Made by a program: the position numbers and the translations under genes. Below the pieces are notes generated by a model, which worked only from the letters and a program-made list of their open reading frames with translations, did no database searches and was not told the DNA's origin. Shown here piece by piece: positions 17,117 through 25,428 of a stretch of DNA of 64,000 bases (position 1 is its first letter; every line of letters starts with the position of its first letter). The stretch is from AP-15 sp963747735. Lineage in GTDB: Bacteria; Pseudomonadota; Alphaproteobacteria; ATCC43930; CGMCC-115725. The stretch spans positions 744,001 through 808,000 of the forward strand of contig CAVVGE010000001.1 in assembly GCA_963747735.1 (NCBI GenBank), given 5' to 3'.

Positions 17117-18154
17117 ATGCAAACGCCACAAACTCCAGCAAGCCTGCATCTGCCGGTGCGGCCCGATTGGCTCGACCGCCGCCGCGAAGAAATCATCGAG
17201 CCCGATCTGCCGATCGTCGATCCGCACCACCACCTGGTCGAGCGGCCCGAGACCGGCCGCTATTTGCTGCCGGAGCTGCTGGCCGATATCGGCAGCGGCC
17301 ACAACATCACCGCGACGGTCTATCTCGAATGGCTGTCGATGTACCGCGCCGCGGGCACGCCCGCGCTGCGCCCGGTCGGCGAGATCGAGTTCGCCAACGG
17401 GGTCGCGGCAATGAGCGCGAGCGGCACATACGGCGCGGCCAGAGTATGCGCCGGCATCGTCGGGCATGCCGACCTCGCGCTCGGCGCCGCGGTGGAAAAG
17501 GTGCTCGAGGCGCAGATCGAAGCCGGCGGCGGCCGGTATCGCGGCATCCGCTTTATCACCGCCTCGCACCCGGACCAGGCGGCCTGGGGGTCGCCGGTGA
17601 CGCGCCCCGAGGGGCTGTTGCGCGACCGCAGGCTGCGCGAGGGCTTTGCCCGGCTCGCCCCGCTCGGCCTCGGCTTCGACGCCTGGATGTACCATACCCA
17701 GCTCGGCGATCTCGGCGATCTCGCGCGCAGCTTTCCGGCAACGCAGATCGTGCTCGACCATGTCGGCGGGCCGATCGGCCTCGGCCGCTATGCCGGCCGG
17801 CGCGACGAGGTCTTCGCCGAGTGGCGCGGGCAAATCCACGATCTCGCCCAATGCCCCAATGTCCACATCAAGCTCGGCGGGCTCGGCATGCGCATGTTCG
17901 GCTTTGACGTCCACACAAGCGACACGCCACCGAGCTCGGAGGAGCTCGCCGCCGCCTGGCGCCCCTATATCGAGACCTGCATCGAGGCGTTCGGCCCGAC
18001 CCGCGCGATGTTTGAAAGCAACTTCCCGGTCGATAAAGGCAGCTGCAGCTACCACGTCTTGTGGAATGCCTTCAAACGCATCGCCGCACAATATTCCGCC
18101 GCCGAGAAAACCGCGCTCTTCGCCGCCACCGCCACCAAATTCTACCGGCTCTAA
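17117..18154 (+). CDS. Amidohydrolase-2 family metal-dependent hydrolase
   Basis: 345 aa TIM-barrel hydrolase of the amidohydrolase_2 family (PF04909). The first-strand metal motif is DPHHHL (residues 35-40); later QIVLDHVGGPIG, NVHIKLGGLGM and MFESNFPVDK supply further ligands and the catalytic Asp. Relatives hydrolyse lactones or decarboxylate aromatic acids (gluconolactonase, 2-pyrone-4,6-dicarboxylate lactonase); which applies here is unknown. AGAAGG precedes the ATG at 17117. Its stop overlaps the stop of the convergent gene by four bases. Confidence 0.9.
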   Translation: MQTPQTPASLHLPVRPDWLDRRREEIIEPDLPIVDPHHHLVERPETGRYLLPELLADIGSGHNITATVYLEWLSMYRAAGTPALRPVGEIEFANGVAAMSASGTYGAARVCAGIVGHADLALGAAVEKVLEAQIEAGGGRYRGIRFITASHPDQAAWGSPVTRPEGLLRDRRLREGFARLAPLGLGFDAWMYHTQLGDLGDLARSFPATQIVLDHVGGPIGLGRYAGRRDEVFAEWRGQIHDLAQCPNVHIKLGGLGMRMFGFDVHTSDTPPSSEELAAAWRPYIETCIEAFGPTRAMFESNFPVDKGSCSYHVLWNAFKRIAAQYSAAEKTALFAATATKFYRL

Positions 18155-18525
18155 GTCCGCAACGCCCTCAGCCCGCGGATCATGCCCGCCGTGTCGATCC
18201 GTCCATTCCAGTAGTCAACCAGCAGATCAACATTCAGCGCGATCCACTCGAACACAAGCGGCGCATCCATTGAGGACAGTTGACCGGCAATCAGCTGCGG
18301 CGTCGGCCGGACACCCACGGTCGCGGTGTTTGCGATGTCCATCTGATTGCCGTGCGTCATGTTGACCTTGACGCGGACATCGTGGCGCGCCTTGCCGCGC
18401 GGCGAAACCCAGACGGTCATCGGCAGCCCGGTCGTATCGGGATAGAGATTTGCCATCTCGAACAGGTCCCGGGCGTCCGGTTCGCCCATTATTTCGGCGT
18501 CGAAGGCTTGTCCTTTTGTCCGCAT
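18151..18525 (-). CDS. Conserved hypothetical protein
   Basis: 124 aa soluble protein without a domain I can name. The stretch FEMANLYPDTTGLPMTVWVS, then GKARHDVRVKVNMTHGNQM and a terminal VDYWNGRIDTAGMI look conserved rather than random, and no signal peptide or membrane segment is present. It is the last gene of a minus-strand run after the VOC protein and TPP-enzyme genes. Function unknown. Confidence 0.7.
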   Translation of the reverse strand: MRTKGQAFDAEIMGEPDARDLFEMANLYPDTTGLPMTVWVSPRGKARHDVRVKVNMTHGNQMDIANTATVGVRPTPQLIAGQLSSMDAPLVFEWIALNVDLLVDYWNGRIDTAGMIRGLRALRT

Positions 18526-18544
18526 GATCGGCCACCTATCAAAC

Positions 18545-19459
18545 TTATCTCACCTCGACCAGCTCGACGGCTTCGCGGCTCGGGCCTTCGATCATGACCG
18601 CGCGGGTGTCGCCCAAGGGGTAGGGGTCTTCGAGGAAAGTGACGCCTTCGCCGCGCAATTTGGCGACCCAGGCGTCGAGATCGGCGACAGAGAGCGCGAT
18701 GTGGTCCTGCAATTGGCCGCGCGAGGGAGCGAGCGCCGCGTCGCCCTGGTTTGCGTACCACATCATCGACACGTCGCCGAACTCGACTCCGGCGCGCGGG
18801 GTGCGGAACATCCCTTCCGCGTTCAGCGCCGGCCAGGTGCGGTCGGGGCCGCGACGCATCCCCGCCGGGGCCGCCGCCGGCGCATAGCCCGGCCGCACCG
18901 GCGCGTTCAGATGCGTCTGGTACCAGTGGAGCGCGGCAATCGGGTCTTCCTGGTAGAGATGGACATGGTTGAAGCGTTCGGCGGGGTGATTGCCGGCATA
19001 TTCGACGAGCGCCTCGTCGGGCCCCCTCATATAGGAAAATCCGCCGCCGCCCGCGGGGCCCAGACCCTTTGCCTTCGCCTCGGCGATCTGCGCGCGGGTG
19101 AGGCCGAGGACACCGCCGAGATTGGGCCAGGTATCGCTGCTGATCTGCACCGAGACGCCCTCGTCGGTCGTGTAGAGCGGCAACAGCTCGACCTCGTCCC
19201 GCGATTTGTAGGCGGCGAGGCTCGCCCGCGCATCGGTGACGTGCCAGCCGAAATGCCAGATCGCACTTTGCGGCCCGGTCGGCGGCGGCTTATCCACCTT
19301 GGTGAACAGCACGAGCACGTCGTTTGCCGATTTGAGCGCCGGGAACCCGCCCCAGCTCGCTTTCGCGCTGCTCGCGAATTGCCGCGTGTAAAAGCCGATC
19401 GCCGCCTCGGGATCGACCGAGTTCAGATGCAGGTGATGAAAGCCGGGGGCGGGAAGCAT
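18545..19459 (-). CDS. Two-domain VOC (glyoxalase/extradiol dioxygenase-like) protein
   Basis: 304 aa with two vicinal-oxygen-chelate modules: GFHHLHLNSVDPEAAIGFY at the N-terminus and FNHVHLYQEDPIAALHWY from about residue 170, closing with DHIALSVADLDAWVAKLR and a Glu-containing AVELVEV. His and Glu ligands for a metal are present. It lies 35 bp behind the thiamine-diphosphate enzyme gene on the same strand, suggesting a shared degradative pathway. Start at 19459 is fixed by GAGGAGG seven bases upstream. Confidence 0.82.
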   Translation of the reverse strand: MLPAPGFHHLHLNSVDPEAAIGFYTRQFASSAKASWGGFPALKSANDVLVLFTKVDKPPPTGPQSAIWHFGWHVTDARASLAAYKSRDEVELLPLYTTDEGVSVQISSDTWPNLGGVLGLTRAQIAEAKAKGLGPAGGGGFSYMRGPDEALVEYAGNHPAERFNHVHLYQEDPIAALHWYQTHLNAPVRPGYAPAAAPAGMRRGPDRTWPALNAEGMFRTPRAGVEFGDVSMMWYANQGDAALAPSRGQLQDHIALSVADLDAWVAKLRGEGVTFLEDPYPLGDTRAVMIEGPSREAVELVEVR

Positions 19460-19494
19460 GTGGTTTCCTCCTCGAAAAATCGGCACGCGAAAAA

Positions 19495-20091
19495 TCAGCC
19501 AGGCCCGAGCAGCGCGGCGCGAAAGCGGTTGCGGCAGGCGGCCGGGTCCATATTGCGCCTGAAGGCCGGCGGATCGGTCGGCTTTACGCGAAGGACGACA
19601 AAGGCGGTGCCGTTCCCCTCGCGCAAGAGCCGCGCGCCAGCGGCGATATCGGCTTTGGCGGCGATCGTGCGCGTCGCCTTGATGCCGGCGCCGATTGCCA
19701 TCTTTTCGAGATCGACGCCGAGGCTCGTATGACTTTTCTGATAGCCGGTCTCGCCGTAATGGCCGTTATCGACGCAGAGGACCGCGAGATTGGGCGGGTC
19801 CAGCACGGCGATCGTCGCGAGCGCGCCGACATTCATCAACAGCTCGCCGTCGCCGGTCACCGCTAATACCCGCTTGTCGGGCCGCGCCAGCGCGAGGCCG
19901 AGCGCGATCATCGCCGCGCCGCCCATCGCCCCGGCCATCGTATAGGCATGGGAGCCGTCTTGCGTCAGCGCCGCCACATCGCGGGCGGTGCCGGCGAGCC
20001 CGGTGACGATCAGAAAATCCTGATGCCGGCCGATCAGCGCCGGCACCGCCTCGCGCCGGTCGAGGATGAAATCAGGTGAAGCGACGGGCAT
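19495..20091 (-). CDS. Thiamine-diphosphate enzyme, C-terminal (TPP-binding) subunit
   Basis: 198 aa subunit resembling ComE / the C-terminal half of phosphonopyruvate decarboxylase. The thiamine-diphosphate motif is VTGDGELLMNVGALATIAVL followed by LAVLCVDNGHYGETG. The Pyr-domain partner is encoded just upstream (20364-20891). Sulfopyruvate, phosphonopyruvate or a related 2-oxo acid are possible substrates; the sequence does not decide. GGAGG precedes the ATG at 20091. An intergenic palindrome separates it from its partner gene. Confidence 0.82.
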   Translation of the reverse strand: MPVASPDFILDRREAVPALIGRHQDFLIVTGLAGTARDVAALTQDGSHAYTMAGAMGGAAMIALGLALARPDKRVLAVTGDGELLMNVGALATIAVLDPPNLAVLCVDNGHYGETGYQKSHTSLGVDLEKMAIGAGIKATRTIAAKADIAAGARLLREGNGTAFVVLRVKPTDPPAFRRNMDPAACRNRFRAALLGPG

Positions 20092-20183
20092 TCTGCCTCC
20101 TCGTTCGATCTGCATTGGCGTAAGACGCAACGCTCCGCTTTCCTGGCAAAAGTGGCCGGTGCACAAGTTTAGCGCAGACGCAA

Positions 20184-20310
20184 CGTCATTCCGGGATGCC
20201 CTCTTAGGGCAGGCCCGGAACCCAGGCACACCGCATCGGGCAAGGATGATCGCAGAACGGTGTTCATGGGTTCCGGGCTTGCGGGCTGCCGCCCGCGCCC
20301 CGGAATGACG
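20184..20310. repeat. Dispersed CGTCATTCCGGG inverted repeat inside an operon
   Basis: Arms 20184-20223 and 20268-20310 begin and end with CGTCATTCCGGG / CCCCGGAATGACG and are each internally palindromic. Same family as 1598-1720. The element occupies most of the 272 bp gap between the two subunit genes of the split decarboxylase. Confidence 0.75.
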
Positions 20311-20363
20311 ACGATTTGCATTTCTCATTCGCCGGGAAGGCAAAAATTGCATTTCCTCCCGCC

Positions 20364-20891
20364 TCAAAATTGCTTGGCGCCGAGCAATTTCTGAGTCAGC
20401 AGCACGGCAACGGCGTTGCCGCCTTGGAACACCATGGTCAGCGCCGCCTCGACCGTCGCCGGGACCTCTTGCGGCCGTTCGACCCGCAGGCAAATCACCC
20501 CCATCGCCTGCAAGACCGGCTCGACCGCCTGGCCCATCGGGAACTGCCACGGGTTTCCTTCGCCGAAATCGCCGCGCATGCTGACGAGTGTCAGAAACGG
20601 AAACCGGCCGCCCTTGACCAGGGACAGCATGTTGATGCAATTGCCCGTGCCGCTCGACTGCATCAGCAGCACCCCGCGCGCGCCGCCGAGATCGGCCCCG
20701 GCGAGCAGCGCCACCCCTTCCTCCTCGGTCGTGAGCGCCACCGAGCGCGCCCCGGGGTCGGCGAGCGAGCGGTCGATCAGGATGCGGTGCCCGGCATCCG
20801 GAACATAGGCGAACTGGGTGACGTTGTTGCGGCGCAGCTGGTCGTAGAGTGCATCCTGCCAACGCATCGCCGTATCGCTCGTCTGGTCCAT
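20364..20891 (-). CDS. Thiamine-diphosphate enzyme, N-terminal (Pyr) subunit
   Basis: 175 aa subunit resembling ComD / the N-terminal half of phosphonopyruvate decarboxylase. Characteristic are NNVTQFAYVPDAGHRILID, the catalytic-type Glu in LTTEEEGVALLAGADL, and MQSSGTGNCINMLSLVKGG. It should pair with the product of 19495-20091 to form an alpha2beta2-like active site. The ATG at 20891 overlaps the divergent MFS start at 20890 by two bases, so one of these starts is probably too far upstream. Confidence 0.82.
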   Translation of the reverse strand: MDQTSDTAMRWQDALYDQLRRNNVTQFAYVPDAGHRILIDRSLADPGARSVALTTEEEGVALLAGADLGGARGVLLMQSSGTGNCINMLSLVKGGRFPFLTLVSMRGDFGEGNPWQFPMGQAVEPVLQAMGVICLRVERPQEVPATVEAALTMVFQGGNAVAVLLTQKLLGAKQF

Positions 20892-22479
20892 GCCGCAATT
20901 CCCTAGCTTCCACGCGGAGCCTCCGCCCGATCGTCGCGCCGACACGCGCACCGTGCAACCGCCGAATTCGGCCCCGGCCCGGCCGGCGCCGCCTCGCTTC
21001 AGCAAATCGGAGATCGTCCGCATCCTGTCCGGGCTGATGCTGGCGATGTTTCTGGCGAGCCTCGACCAGACCGTCGTCGCCACCTCGCTCTCGGCGATGG
21101 CGCAGGATTTGAACGGTTGGACGCTGATGTCCTGGGTGGTCTCGGCCTATCTCGTCGCCTCGACGGTGACGACACCGCTGTATGGCCGGCTCAGCGACCT
21201 GTACGGCCGCCGGCCGGTGCTGCTCGCCGCGATCGGGCTGTTCGTCGCCGCCTCGGTGCTGTGCGCATTGTCGCAGTCGATGCTGCAATTGATCGGCGCC
21301 AGGGCGCTCCAGGGGGTCGGCGGCGGCGGGCTGCGCGCGGTGTCGCAGGCAGCGGTCGCCGACGCCGTCCCGCCGCGCGAGCGTGGCCGCTACCAAGGCT
21401 ATTTTTCGAGCGTCATGGCGATGTCGAGCGTGCTGGGCCCGGTGCTCGGCGGCTTTTTCGCGCAATACCTGACATGGCATTGGATTTTCTGGATCAACCT
21501 GCCAATCGGCGCCGCGGCCTTTTTGTTGTGCAACCGCAACCTGCGCCGGCTGACGCGGCCATTGCGCAAGCCGGTGATCGATTGGCTGGGGGCGGCGCTG
21601 ATCCTCGGCGCGGCGACGCCGCTCTTGATCGCGGTCGGGCGAGCGGAAGCCTCGGGCGGGTGGGCGCGGCTCGACATTCTCATGCTCTTGGGGATCGGCC
21701 TCGCCTTTGCCGCAGCGCTCGTCGCCTGGGAGCGCGAGGCAGCCCAGCCGATGCTGCCGCTGCGCCTTTTCACCAACCGCATTTTCGCCGTCGCCAATGT
21801 GCTCGCCTTCACGATGTCGATGGTGATGATCGCGCTGATCATCCTGGTGCCGCTCGATTTCGAGCTGGTGGCAGGCTTGCCGCCCAACGCCGCCGGCATC
21901 CGGCTGATCCCGATGACCGGCGCCACCGTCCTCGGCTCGTTTATCGCCGGCCAATTGCTCAGCCGCACCGGGCGCTACCGGATCTATCCGATCGTCGGCG
22001 CCACCGCGATGATGCTCGCCTGCGCCACGATCGCCGTCCTGGGCCTCGGCCGCTCATGGCCGGTCGATACCGCGCTGACGATCTGGCTCGGCCTGTCCTT
22101 CGGCTTTCAGCTGCCGACGGTCACGGTCGCGGTGCAGAACGCGCTCGAGCTCGAGGACACCGGGATCGGCCTTTCGGTCGTCATGTTCTTTCGCCTGATG
22201 GGCGGCGCCTTTGGCGTCGCCCTCTTGATGGCGCTGCTGATCGGCGAGCTCAATGCGCGGGCGCTGGCAATCCCCGGCCACGATGTCCTCGGCGCCAATC
22301 CGGGGCTCGCCTTTCTCCATCTCGACCAGCACGAGATACTCTCCCCGGCCCTCCTCGCCGGTCTCGGCGACGCCGCCCGCGCCGCCTTCTCCCACACCTT
22401 TCTCTACGCCGCGGTCATCTCGGCCGTGACCGCGGTCGCCGCCTTCTTCTTCAAGGAAATCCCGCTGCGCACCCGCTGA
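20890..22479 (+). CDS. MFS drug exporter, DHA2 (14-helix) type
   Basis: Up to 529 aa inner-membrane antiporter. After a ~45 residue Pro-rich N-terminus come the family motifs FLASLDQTVVATSLSAMAQ (motif D1), GRLSDLYGRRPVLL (motif A) and VLGPVLGGFFA (motif C), with about 14 hydrophobic segments. Expected to export drugs or metabolites with proton exchange. The ATG at 20890 overlaps the divergent start; the in-frame GTG at 20953 is an alternative that leaves room for a promoter. Confidence 0.88.
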   Translation: MPQFPSFHAEPPPDRRADTRTVQPPNSAPARPAPPRFSKSEIVRILSGLMLAMFLASLDQTVVATSLSAMAQDLNGWTLMSWVVSAYLVASTVTTPLYGRLSDLYGRRPVLLAAIGLFVAASVLCALSQSMLQLIGARALQGVGGGGLRAVSQAAVADAVPPRERGRYQGYFSSVMAMSSVLGPVLGGFFAQYLTWHWIFWINLPIGAAAFLLCNRNLRRLTRPLRKPVIDWLGAALILGAATPLLIAVGRAEASGGWARLDILMLLGIGLAFAAALVAWEREAAQPMLPLRLFTNRIFAVANVLAFTMSMVMIALIILVPLDFELVAGLPPNAAGIRLIPMTGATVLGSFIAGQLLSRTGRYRIYPIVGATAMMLACATIAVLGLGRSWPVDTALTIWLGLSFGFQLPTVTVAVQNALELEDTGIGLSVVMFFRLMGGAFGVALLMALLIGELNARALAIPGHDVLGANPGLAFLHLDQHEILSPALLAGLGDAARAAFSHTFLYAAVISAVTAVAAFFFKEIPLRTR

Positions 22480-22510
22480 GCCTCGCCGCCGCGGCCCGAC
22501 GCCGGACCCC

Positions 22511-22543
22511 GGCGCTTAGCCCGGCTTAGCCCAGGCTTAGCCC
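22511..22543. repeat. GGCTTAGCCC tandem repeat across a stop codon
   Basis: Three copies of GGC(GC)TTAGCCC, the last two spaced 11 bp. The final copy contains the stop codon (TAA, 22537-22539) of the minus-strand Lys-rich gene. Confidence 0.7.
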
Positions 22544-23007
22544 CTGCTCTTTTTTAGCGCCTCGATCTGGTCGGCGAGCTGGTCGATCTTGGCCGCCATG
22601 CCGGAGAGCGCGCGGATCACCTGCTCGATGCGGGGGTCGGGCTGCGAAATCGGCTCGAAGACGCCGTCGAGCTCGAGCTTCTCGGCTTTCAGCTCCTTTA
22701 CCTCACGCTTCTCCTTGCCGTCTTTGAACTCCTTGCTGTCCTTTTCCTTTTCTTTGTCCTTCACATCCTTGCCGTCCTTGAACTCCTTGGTCTCCTTCCA
22801 GGGCTTGTTCTGGCCGTCGAAATCGTCCTTCTGCCAGTCCTTGCCGTCCCAGAAATCCTTTTGGGTGCCGAGCTGACCGAGGATGGCGGCGAGGTCGCGC
22901 ACCGAGAGATTGCTGAGCGGGGTGTCGGATTTGAGGCGAACCTCGGGACGGTCGGCCTGCGCGACGAAGGGCTCCTTGCCGGGCTGGTCGGCGGTGTTGT
23001 CGGCCAT
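22537..23007 (-). CDS. Lys/Asp/Glu-repeat protein, candidate substrate of the ATP-grasp pair
   Basis: 156 aa, no signal peptide or membrane helix. Three parts are visible. Residues 1-55 are an ordinary-looking leader ending in SDTPLSNLSVRDLAAILGQL. Residues ~55-118 are almost entirely charged, with repeats of the form F-x-D-G-K or F-K-D-G-K (FWDGKDW, FDGQNKPW, KEFKDGKD, KEFKDGKE). The end, DPRIEQVIRALSGMAAKIDQ and onward, predicts as an amphipathic helix or coiled coil. Start at 23007 follows GGAGG. It is the third gene after two ATP-grasp-type genes on the same strand. A role as modified precursor is inference from this context; it could instead be a structural linker protein. Confidence 0.7.
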   Translation of the reverse strand: MADNTADQPGKEPFVAQADRPEVRLKSDTPLSNLSVRDLAAILGQLGTQKDFWDGKDWQKDDFDGQNKPWKETKEFKDGKDVKDKEKEKDSKEFKDGKEKREVKELKAEKLELDGVFEPISQPDPRIEQVIRALSGMAAKIDQLADQIEALKKSRG

Positions 23008-23053
23008 TGTCGTGCCTCCTTGGGTCACGCGGGATTGCGGCGGCGAATTCGGG

Positions 23054-24007
23054 TCATGGCGTTGCCGGCGGCGCGGCGGGCGACGGGGCCGACCGGTGCA
23101 GCAGCTCGGCGAGCGCCATGCTGATCGGCTGCCCAGTATGGCGCTCGTAGTAGAGAAAGCCAGGGCTGGGATTGACCTCGAAGCAAAAGAACTCGCCCTC
23201 GGGCGTCTCCTTGAGGTCGATCCCGGCGAAGAGAAGATCGAACGCGCGCGCGAGCCCCAGGCAAGCCGCTGCCAATGCCGGGGGCAGAGCAGCGGGCTCG
23301 AGCCCGGCGGTCAGGCCGTCGAGATGGGCGTAGCGGTAATCCACTGCCTCGGATTCGACACGGGTGGCGAAGACCCGCTCGCCGACGGTATGAACGCGAA
23401 TGTTGCGGCCGGGGATGAACGCCTGGAACTGCGCCGGGCCGTCGCGCAGGAGATCGAGGCGCGCGAGCTGGTTGGGACCGAGGCGGCGGACAATCGAGCG
23501 GATGCCGCTGGCCGATTTGTAGATCACATCGCCGTGCTCGGCATGGAAGGCGCGGGCCGCATCGGGGTCGCTGGTAACGAGCGTCGGTGGCACGCTCAGC
23601 CCAGCGCGGCTGATGACGAGCGCCTGGTACGGCTTGGAGTTGTTCGAGAGCCCGCCGCCGATGCGGTTGACCACCGGGCATTCGAGATCCTCGAGAAGCG
23701 CCATCAGACCGAGGTCGCCCTCAGCCCGCAGCGCCGCCGCGGCGACGGGGTCGAGACCGGGCAGCTGCGGACGATCCTCGGGCCCGAGGAAGCGGGCGTA
23801 GACGCCGCTGATCTCGTCGAGATCGAGGCGCCAGTCGGTGGCGGCGATCCAACCCTCCGGACCGCCGTCTGCCCAACGCCAGGATACACGATAATTTTCG
23901 GGGAAGCGGGCGAGGTCGAGCAAGCGGTAGGGATAGCCGCAGTCCTGCAGCCGCGAGCAGACGAGCTCGGTCACGCCGTCGGCAAGGCCGCCGCAGACCA
24001 GGATCAT
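23054..24007 (-). CDS. ATP-grasp ligase (RimK-like)
   Basis: 317 aa ATP-grasp enzyme. The pre-ATP domain ends with LECPVVNRIGGGLSNNSKPY. The ATP-binding Lys is in GDVIYKSASGIRS (residues ~184-196), and the metal-binding end is intact: LLFAGIDLKETPEG then FFCFEVNPSPGFLYYE. Such enzymes join a carboxylate to an amine or hydroxyl through an acyl phosphate and in several systems act on peptide side chains. The ATG at 24007 overlaps the stop of the upstream paralogue (TGATG), so the two are translationally coupled. The Lys/Asp-rich gene follows after 46 bp and is a plausible substrate. Confidence 0.85.
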   Translation of the reverse strand: MILVCGGLADGVTELVCSRLQDCGYPYRLLDLARFPENYRVSWRWADGGPEGWIAATDWRLDLDEISGVYARFLGPEDRPQLPGLDPVAAAALRAEGDLGLMALLEDLECPVVNRIGGGLSNNSKPYQALVISRAGLSVPPTLVTSDPDAARAFHAEHGDVIYKSASGIRSIVRRLGPNQLARLDLLRDGPAQFQAFIPGRNIRVHTVGERVFATRVESEAVDYRYAHLDGLTAGLEPAALPPALAAACLGLARAFDLLFAGIDLKETPEGEFFCFEVNPSPGFLYYERHTGQPISMALAELLHRSAPSPAAPPATP

Positions 24008-24897
24008 CACAACACCCCCGGAGCGGTGGGGACAACAGCCGTTTCCGGCGTAAGCAGCGCGACGAGGGCGTCGATGATGCGGTCACGGGCGGGCACGGCG
24101 AAGTGCTCGAGCCGCGGCAGCGTGTTGACCAGCACCACGGCGAGGCCGCGGCGGACGGGGGCGAGGGCGATCTCGACAAAGGCGAGGTGCGCCGCTGTGG
24201 CGAAGCGCAGCAGCGCGGGCTCGAGGGCGGCCGCCTCGGGCGGCGGCATCCGGTCCCAGATCACCGCGTTGCCGACGATGCAGGCGAGCGTGGCGGCGCC
24301 GTGCGGCTCGGCAAGGCAGACCGGCGCCCGCACCTGCAAGGTGCCGAGCCGCTCCCAGGCATCGTCGTCGGCGAGGAGGTAGCCCGCGGCTTGCGTCAGC
24401 GGGGTGTAGACGGCGCCGGCGACACCGCCCGTGGCGAGGCGGCGGCGGAAGGCGTGGGCCTCGACCGGGTCGCTGGTCACGACGATTTCGGGCAGCAGCA
24501 GGCCGGAGCGGCGCAGGAGCGCGCGCCAGGCGAGGAGCGGGGCATCCGGGCGGTACCAGAGCGCGGCGTCGGGGCGGTTGACAACCGGACAGGCAAGGCC
24601 GGCGAGCCAGGCGAGGGTCACGGCGCGAAGCTCTGCTTGCATGTAGGCGTGGTCGGCCGCGTCCCAGCCGTCAGGATCGAGCCAGCCGATGTCACGCACG
24701 AGAACTCCGGCGATCGCGGTGTCGGGGGCGTCGGGGTAGAGCCTGCTCGTGACGCCGGCGGCGTCGAGGCGCCAGGTGAGCCGGGCCGGCGGCGCCAGCG
24801 GTGCCGCGACGATGCGCACGGATAGGCCGCGGGCCTCGAGCCGCGCGAAAACGCCGGCGCAGCACGGATCCTCGGCGTGACCCAGCAACAGATGCAT
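24007..24897 (-). CDS. Degenerate ATP-grasp paralogue (pseudoenzyme)
   Basis: 296 aa, first gene of the unit. It aligns with the downstream ATP-grasp along its length: LACPVVNRPDAALWYRPDAP, then LLLPEIVVTSDPVEAHAF match the pre-ATP domain. The catalytic features are gone. The IYK lysine is replaced (GAVYTPLTQ), and the metal-binding E-x-N end reads VVLVNTLPRLEHF without the Glu. It is therefore likely a scaffold or substrate-binding partner rather than a ligase. The open frame is intact and coupled to the active paralogue, so it is maintained rather than decaying. Confidence 0.75.
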   Translation of the reverse strand: MHLLLGHAEDPCCAGVFARLEARGLSVRIVAAPLAPPARLTWRLDAAGVTSRLYPDAPDTAIAGVLVRDIGWLDPDGWDAADHAYMQAELRAVTLAWLAGLACPVVNRPDAALWYRPDAPLLAWRALLRRSGLLLPEIVVTSDPVEAHAFRRRLATGGVAGAVYTPLTQAAGYLLADDDAWERLGTLQVRAPVCLAEPHGAATLACIVGNAVIWDRMPPPEAAALEPALLRFATAAHLAFVEIALAPVRRGLAVVLVNTLPRLEHFAVPARDRIIDALVALLTPETAVVPTAPGVL

Positions 24898-24916
24898 GAA
24901 CCTATCCTCGCACCGC

Positions 24917-24972
24917 GGCCTTAGGCCGCGCCCGGTAGCCGCCGGGCCTTAGGCCGCGTCCGGTATCCGCTG
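24917..24972. repeat. 28-bp tandem duplication with GGCCTTAGGCC palindrome
   Basis: Two copies, starting at 24917 and 24945, each beginning GGCCTTAGGCCGCG, upstream of the pseudo-ATP-grasp start. Each copy holds a small hairpin. Could influence the operon leader. Confidence 0.6.
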
Positions 24973-25117
24973 GGCGCCGGCCGTCGCGCGCCGTGTGAGC
25001 TGCGCTATCCAGGGCTGGCGCGCGCTTGGACCGCCGCTTCTCCAGTGATAATCCGGCATAGAGCCCTCCGGTCTGCCGATCCTAACAGGCTGCTGAAGAT
25101 GCGCGTCTTTCGTCTTC

Positions 25118-25260
25118 ATCCTTCGAGACGGCCGCCCTACAGCGGCCTCCTCAGGATGAGTGCTTTTCTATTTCAATGGGTTACCTCACCATGAGGAGGC
25201 CCCCTTCGAGACGCCGCTTGCGGCGGCTCCTCAGGACAGGCGGGCCGTCTCGAAGGGTGA
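25118..25260. repeat. Cluster of CTTCGAGACGGCCGC / CCTCAGGATGAG repeats
   Basis: The 531 bp gap 24898-25428 has no credible gene. Three related palindromic blocks sit at 25118-25161, 25186-25239 and 25243-25260, built from TTCGAGACGGC, GCGGC..CTCCTCAGG and their complements. The same family occurs at 43836-43940, with a fragment at 14939-14955. Confidence 0.7.
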
Positions 25261-25357
25261 CCACAGAGATTACCCGGCTTTTTCATCAGCTGCTAAACGC
25301 ATCCTCCGTACCGGGCACAAAGGGCGCGCCGGGGTCGACGGTGCCGATCGCATCAAA

Positions 25358-25396
25358 CGGCAAAATCAACCCCCGCCAGGTGTCTCCCGGCGGGGG
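25358..25396 (-). terminator. Rho-independent-type terminator of the PEP-CTERM gene
   Basis: On the minus strand CCCCCGCC / GGCGGGGG stems (25370-25377 with 25389-25396) are followed by TTGATTTTGCC. It lies about 30 bp after the stop codon of the PEP-CTERM gene. Confidence 0.75.
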
Positions 25397-25428
25397 TAGC
25401 GGGGTTGCCTGCCGTTGGTCGGGATTCT

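Noticed and set aside
25160..25399. A small plus-strand frame in the gap before the PEP-CTERM gene
   Set aside because: It is built from dispersed repeats and the terminator stem.
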